Shown one piece after another: positions 61,459 through 64,000 of a stretch of 64,000 nucleotides of DNA (positions within the stretch are counted from its first letter, which is position 1; each line of letters begins with the position of its first letter). Below the pieces are notes generated by a model. The model had not been told where the DNA came from and did not search any database. It saw nothing but the letters and a program-made list of their open reading frames with translations. The stretch is from positions 124,001-188,000 of the forward strand of contig PHCX01000002.1 of NCBI GenBank assembly GCA_002842435.1, written 5' to 3'. The position numbers were made by a program, and so were the translations under genes. This DNA comes from Betaproteobacteria bacterium HGW-Betaproteobacteria-1. GTDB lineage: Bacteria; Pseudomonadota; Gammaproteobacteria; Burkholderiales; Methylophilaceae.

Positions 61459-63288
61459 TTAGCCGATGGACAGTTTGCCAACCTTACGGCGATAACCGTA
61501 AATCAGGTTGACCACGGCACGTGAGACCACGACGGCACTGAACATGGAAGTCAGAATGCCCAGTACGTGGACGACAGCAAAGCCCTTGACCGGGCCGGAG
61601 CCGAACATGAACAGGGCGATACCGGCTATCAGTGTAGTGACGTTGGAGTCGAGAATGGTGTCCCAGGCACGGCTGTAACCAGCCTGAATCGAGGCCTGCG
61701 GTGTGTTGCCGTTGCGTAGTTCCTCGCGGATACGCTCGTTGATCAGCACGTTGGCGTCAATCGCCATACCCAGGGTCAGGGCGACCGCTGCCAGGCCTGG
61801 CAATGTCAGTGTTGCCTGCAACATGGAGAGGACGGCAACCAGCAGCAGCAGGTTGATGGCCAGTGCCAGCACGGAAATTGTACCGAACAGCATGTAGTAG
61901 GCGATCATGAAGACGGCAATCGCAGCGAAACCCCACAGCACGGAATGCATGCCGCGTTTGATGTTTTCCTCACCCATGCTTGGCCCAACTGTACGCTCTT
62001 CGATGATTTCCATCGGTGCCGCCAGTGCGCCTGCGCGCAGCAGCAGGGCGACATCGGTGGCTTCCTTGATATTGGACATGCCGGAGATCTGCACGCGGCC
62101 GCCACCGATCTCCTCGCGGATGACGGGGGCGGTGATGACTTCGGCCTCACCCTTTTCAATCAGCAGGATGGCCATGCGTTTGCCGACGTTTTCACGGGTG
62201 ACCTGTTTGAAGATACCGGCGCCGCGACCATCCAGTGTGACATGGACGACAGACTCGCCGGACTGTTGGTCCAGGCCGGGGCCAGCGTCAGTGATGTAAT
62301 CGCCAGTCAGCACTACGCTTTTCTTGACCAGCAGCGGCTGGCCGTTACGATCGACAAAGAATTCGTCGCCGAAAGGGACCTGACCCTTGGAGGCATTATC
62401 CAGAGTCACGGCATCGCTCTTCTCTTCATCCACCATGCGGATTTCCAGCGTTGCGGTACGGCCGAGAATCTCCTTGGCCTTGGCTGTGTCCTGCACGCCC
62501 GGAAGTTGCACGACGACGCGGTTGGCGCCCTGCTGCTGGATGATCGGTTCAGCGACCCCCAGTTCATTGATACGGTTATGTAATGTCTGGATGTTCTGTT
62601 TCAGGGCGAAATCCTGAATACGTTTCTGGGCGACAGCGCTCAGTGAGGCGCTGAGGATAATTTCATTGCCTGAGCTGGTTTCCTTGACCGTCAGGTCAGC
62701 ATAATCGCGGCTGATGATGCGTTCCGCCTTTTTCACATCTTCCGCCTGATTGAAGCGAATCTGTACGGTCTGCCCTTCGCGGGAAATACCCATATAGTTG
62801 ATCTTGTCCTTGCGGAACGCGCTGCGGAAGTCGCCAACATAGCGTTCGGCAGCCTGGGTCAATGCGGAGTCCATATCCACTTCCAGCAGGAAGTGCACGC
62901 CGCCACGCAGATCCAGACCCAGGTACATGGGCAATGCGCCGATACTGTTGAGCCAAGCCGGTGATTGCGATAGCAGGTTGAGTGCGATGATGTAGTCGTT
63001 GCCCAGCAACTGATTGAGTGCATCCTTGGCCCGGATCTGGTTGTCCGGATTTGCAAAACGCACCTTGATGCCGCTGGCATCCAGGAAAATGGCGTCATAA
63101 GCGATCTCTTCCTGTTTCAGCCCGGTCTCTACACGTTCAAGTAACTCGGTATCAATTTTCAGGTGGCTCTTGGAAGTGCTGATTTGCACTGCCGGAGATT
63201 CACCGAAAACATTGGGTAGAGAATAAATGACCGCCACGATTAGAGAGATGGCGACCAGCAGGTATTTCCATAAGGGATAACGGTTCAT
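61459..63288 (-). CDS. secD: Protein translocase subunit SecD
   Basis: The 609-residue protein has an N-terminal membrane helix (about 9-27), a large periplasmic P1 domain (about 60-420, with YLGLDLRGGVHFLLEVDMD and VVQLPGVQD) and five C-terminal membrane helices with TLPGLAAVALTLGMAIDANVLINERIREEL, the SecD signature. The length is standard. It lies between yajC and secF in the tgt-yajC-secD-secF operon. Confidence 0.97.
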   Translation of the reverse strand: MNRYPLWKYLLVAISLIVAVIYSLPNVFGESPAVQISTSKSHLKIDTELLERVETGLKQEEIAYDAIFLDASGIKVRFANPDNQIRAKDALNQLLGNDYIIALNLLSQSPAWLNSIGALPMYLGLDLRGGVHFLLEVDMDSALTQAAERYVGDFRSAFRKDKINYMGISREGQTVQIRFNQAEDVKKAERIISRDYADLTVKETSSGNEIILSASLSAVAQKRIQDFALKQNIQTLHNRINELGVAEPIIQQQGANRVVVQLPGVQDTAKAKEILGRTATLEIRMVDEEKSDAVTLDNASKGQVPFGDEFFVDRNGQPLLVKKSVVLTGDYITDAGPGLDQQSGESVVHVTLDGRGAGIFKQVTRENVGKRMAILLIEKGEAEVITAPVIREEIGGGRVQISGMSNIKEATDVALLLRAGALAAPMEIIEERTVGPSMGEENIKRGMHSVLWGFAAIAVFMIAYYMLFGTISVLALAINLLLLVAVLSMLQATLTLPGLAAVALTLGMAIDANVLINERIREELRNGNTPQASIQAGYSRAWDTILDSNVTTLIAGIALFMFGSGPVKGFAVVHVLGILTSMFSAVVVSRAVVNLIYGYRRKVGKLSIG

Positions 63289-63352
63289 GATGCGACTCGT
63301 GTGGGTTCCAAATTAGAACAGCGGGGCTGGATGTTGGTGATGGATGGTGAAA

Positions 63353-63370
63353 GGGGCACAAACGTGCCCC
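63353..63370 (-). terminator. Hairpin between yajC and secD
   Basis: GGGGCAC (63353-63359) pairs with GTGCCCC (63364-63370) around an AAAC loop; on the minus strand it is followed by only three T. It may attenuate or protect the message between yajC and secD rather than fully terminate. Confidence 0.45.
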
Positions 63371-63375
63371 GAATC

Positions 63376-63696
63376 TTATAACGCCTTGATCGTACCCTTG
63401 GGCAGCAGGGTTTGCACTGCGTGCTTCTGTACATGGATATTGATTTCAGGGGCGATCTCCACATCAACAAAATCATCCGTCACTTTGGTGATCTTGCCGA
63501 TGATGCCGCCCGCAACTGCAACTTCATCGCCTTTTTGCAAGGCGGCGACCATGGCGCGATGCTGTTTGGCCTGCTTCATTTGCGGACGGATCAGCATGAA
63601 CCAGAACAGTACGAAAATGATGATAAGCGGAAGGAAGCTGGTCCAGTCAGGAGCGGCAGCAGCTGCATCGGCAGCAAAAGCGGAACTAATCAACAC
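63376..63696 (-). CDS. yajC: Preprotein translocase subunit YajC
   Basis: YajC is a small accessory membrane subunit of the SecDF complex. The 106-residue protein has an N-terminal segment, one membrane helix (about 20-38, FLPLIIIFVLFWFMLIRPQMK) and a basic soluble part with ALQKGDEVAVAGGIIGKITKV, both diagnostic. It precedes secD and follows tgt, the standard operon order. Confidence 0.96.
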   Translation of the reverse strand: MLISSAFAADAAAAAPDWTSFLPLIIIFVLFWFMLIRPQMKQAKQHRAMVAALQKGDEVAVAGGIIGKITKVTDDFVDVEIAPEINIHVQKHAVQTLLPKGTIKAL

Positions 63697-63757
63697 GGTA
63701 AACCTTTCTCAAATGTACTGATTACAAAATGAATGTCAGTAAAACAATCGCAAAATT

Positions 63758-64000
<243 letters not shown>

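Overview
The window looks like chromosomal DNA of a respiratory betaproteobacterium. The gene set (caa3-like cox operon with its assembly genes, ClpS/ClpA, PhoBR, olsBA, tgt-yajC-secDF and a giant FAD/Fe-S dehydrogenase with a DUF3683-type N-terminus) fits the Nitrosomonadales, possibly a Methylophilaceae-like lineage. That placement is inference from gene content; no 16S or methylotrophy gene is present. Most of the window is moderately GC-rich housekeeping DNA. Two genes (32058-32480 and 53005-54219) are strikingly AT-rich and look acquired.

Layout. 1-324: start of a membrane sensor protein, cut by the window edge. 765-9387: cytochrome c oxidase block: DUF2244 gene, coxB with a fused cytochrome c, coxA, an overlooked 38-residue assembly protein, cox11, coxC, a terminator, an opposed DUF2909 gene, then SURF1, a SCO-like protein, cox15 and ctaB. 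9432-9508: tRNA-Pro. 9640-14404 (minus): potassium module of a small winged-helix-like gene, kup, a 377-bp hairpin-rich element with inverted ends, and a kdpE/truncated-kdpD pair. 14828-19676: AraC-type regulator and a 1223-residue autotransporter with internal tandem repeats. 19931-20007: tRNA-Arg (minus). 20120-28014: diheme cytochrome c, apaH, ornithine-lipid genes olsB-olsA, SlyB-like lipoprotein, PfkB-type sugar/adenosine kinase, TetR/SRPBCC pair, hemJ and a thioredoxin-like protein.

28207-38241: 1270-residue FAD/Fe-S oxidoreductase, an AT-rich orphan membrane protein, a patch of dispersed-repeat DNA, a lipoprotein with phoR-phoB (preceded by a clear three-unit Pho box), an OFA-family transporter with an extra C-terminal segment, and tag. 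38330-39249: ribH-nusB. 39411-45282: a signalling cluster of CHASE2-Ser/Thr kinase, PP2C phosphatase, FHA protein and GAF-HD-GYP phosphodiesterase. 45312-49166 (minus): a TPR protein and an L,D-transpeptidase that share a C-terminal domain, then ppiB, lpxH and a 2Fe-2S ferredoxin. 49321-64000: cysS, a molybdopterin oxidoreductase, an AT-rich coiled-coil membrane protein, pyrD, DUF2892, a GST, clpA-clpS, a CorC-type CBS protein, secF, secD, yajC and the end of tgt.

The genes most worth follow-up as possible undescribed biology are the kinase/phosphatase/FHA/HD-GYP cluster (joining protein phosphorylation to cyclic-di-GMP turnover), the transpeptidase/TPR pair, the AT-rich coiled-coil membrane protein, and the hairpin-chain element between kup and kdpE. 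No CRISPR array, prophage, IS transposase or recognised defence system was seen.
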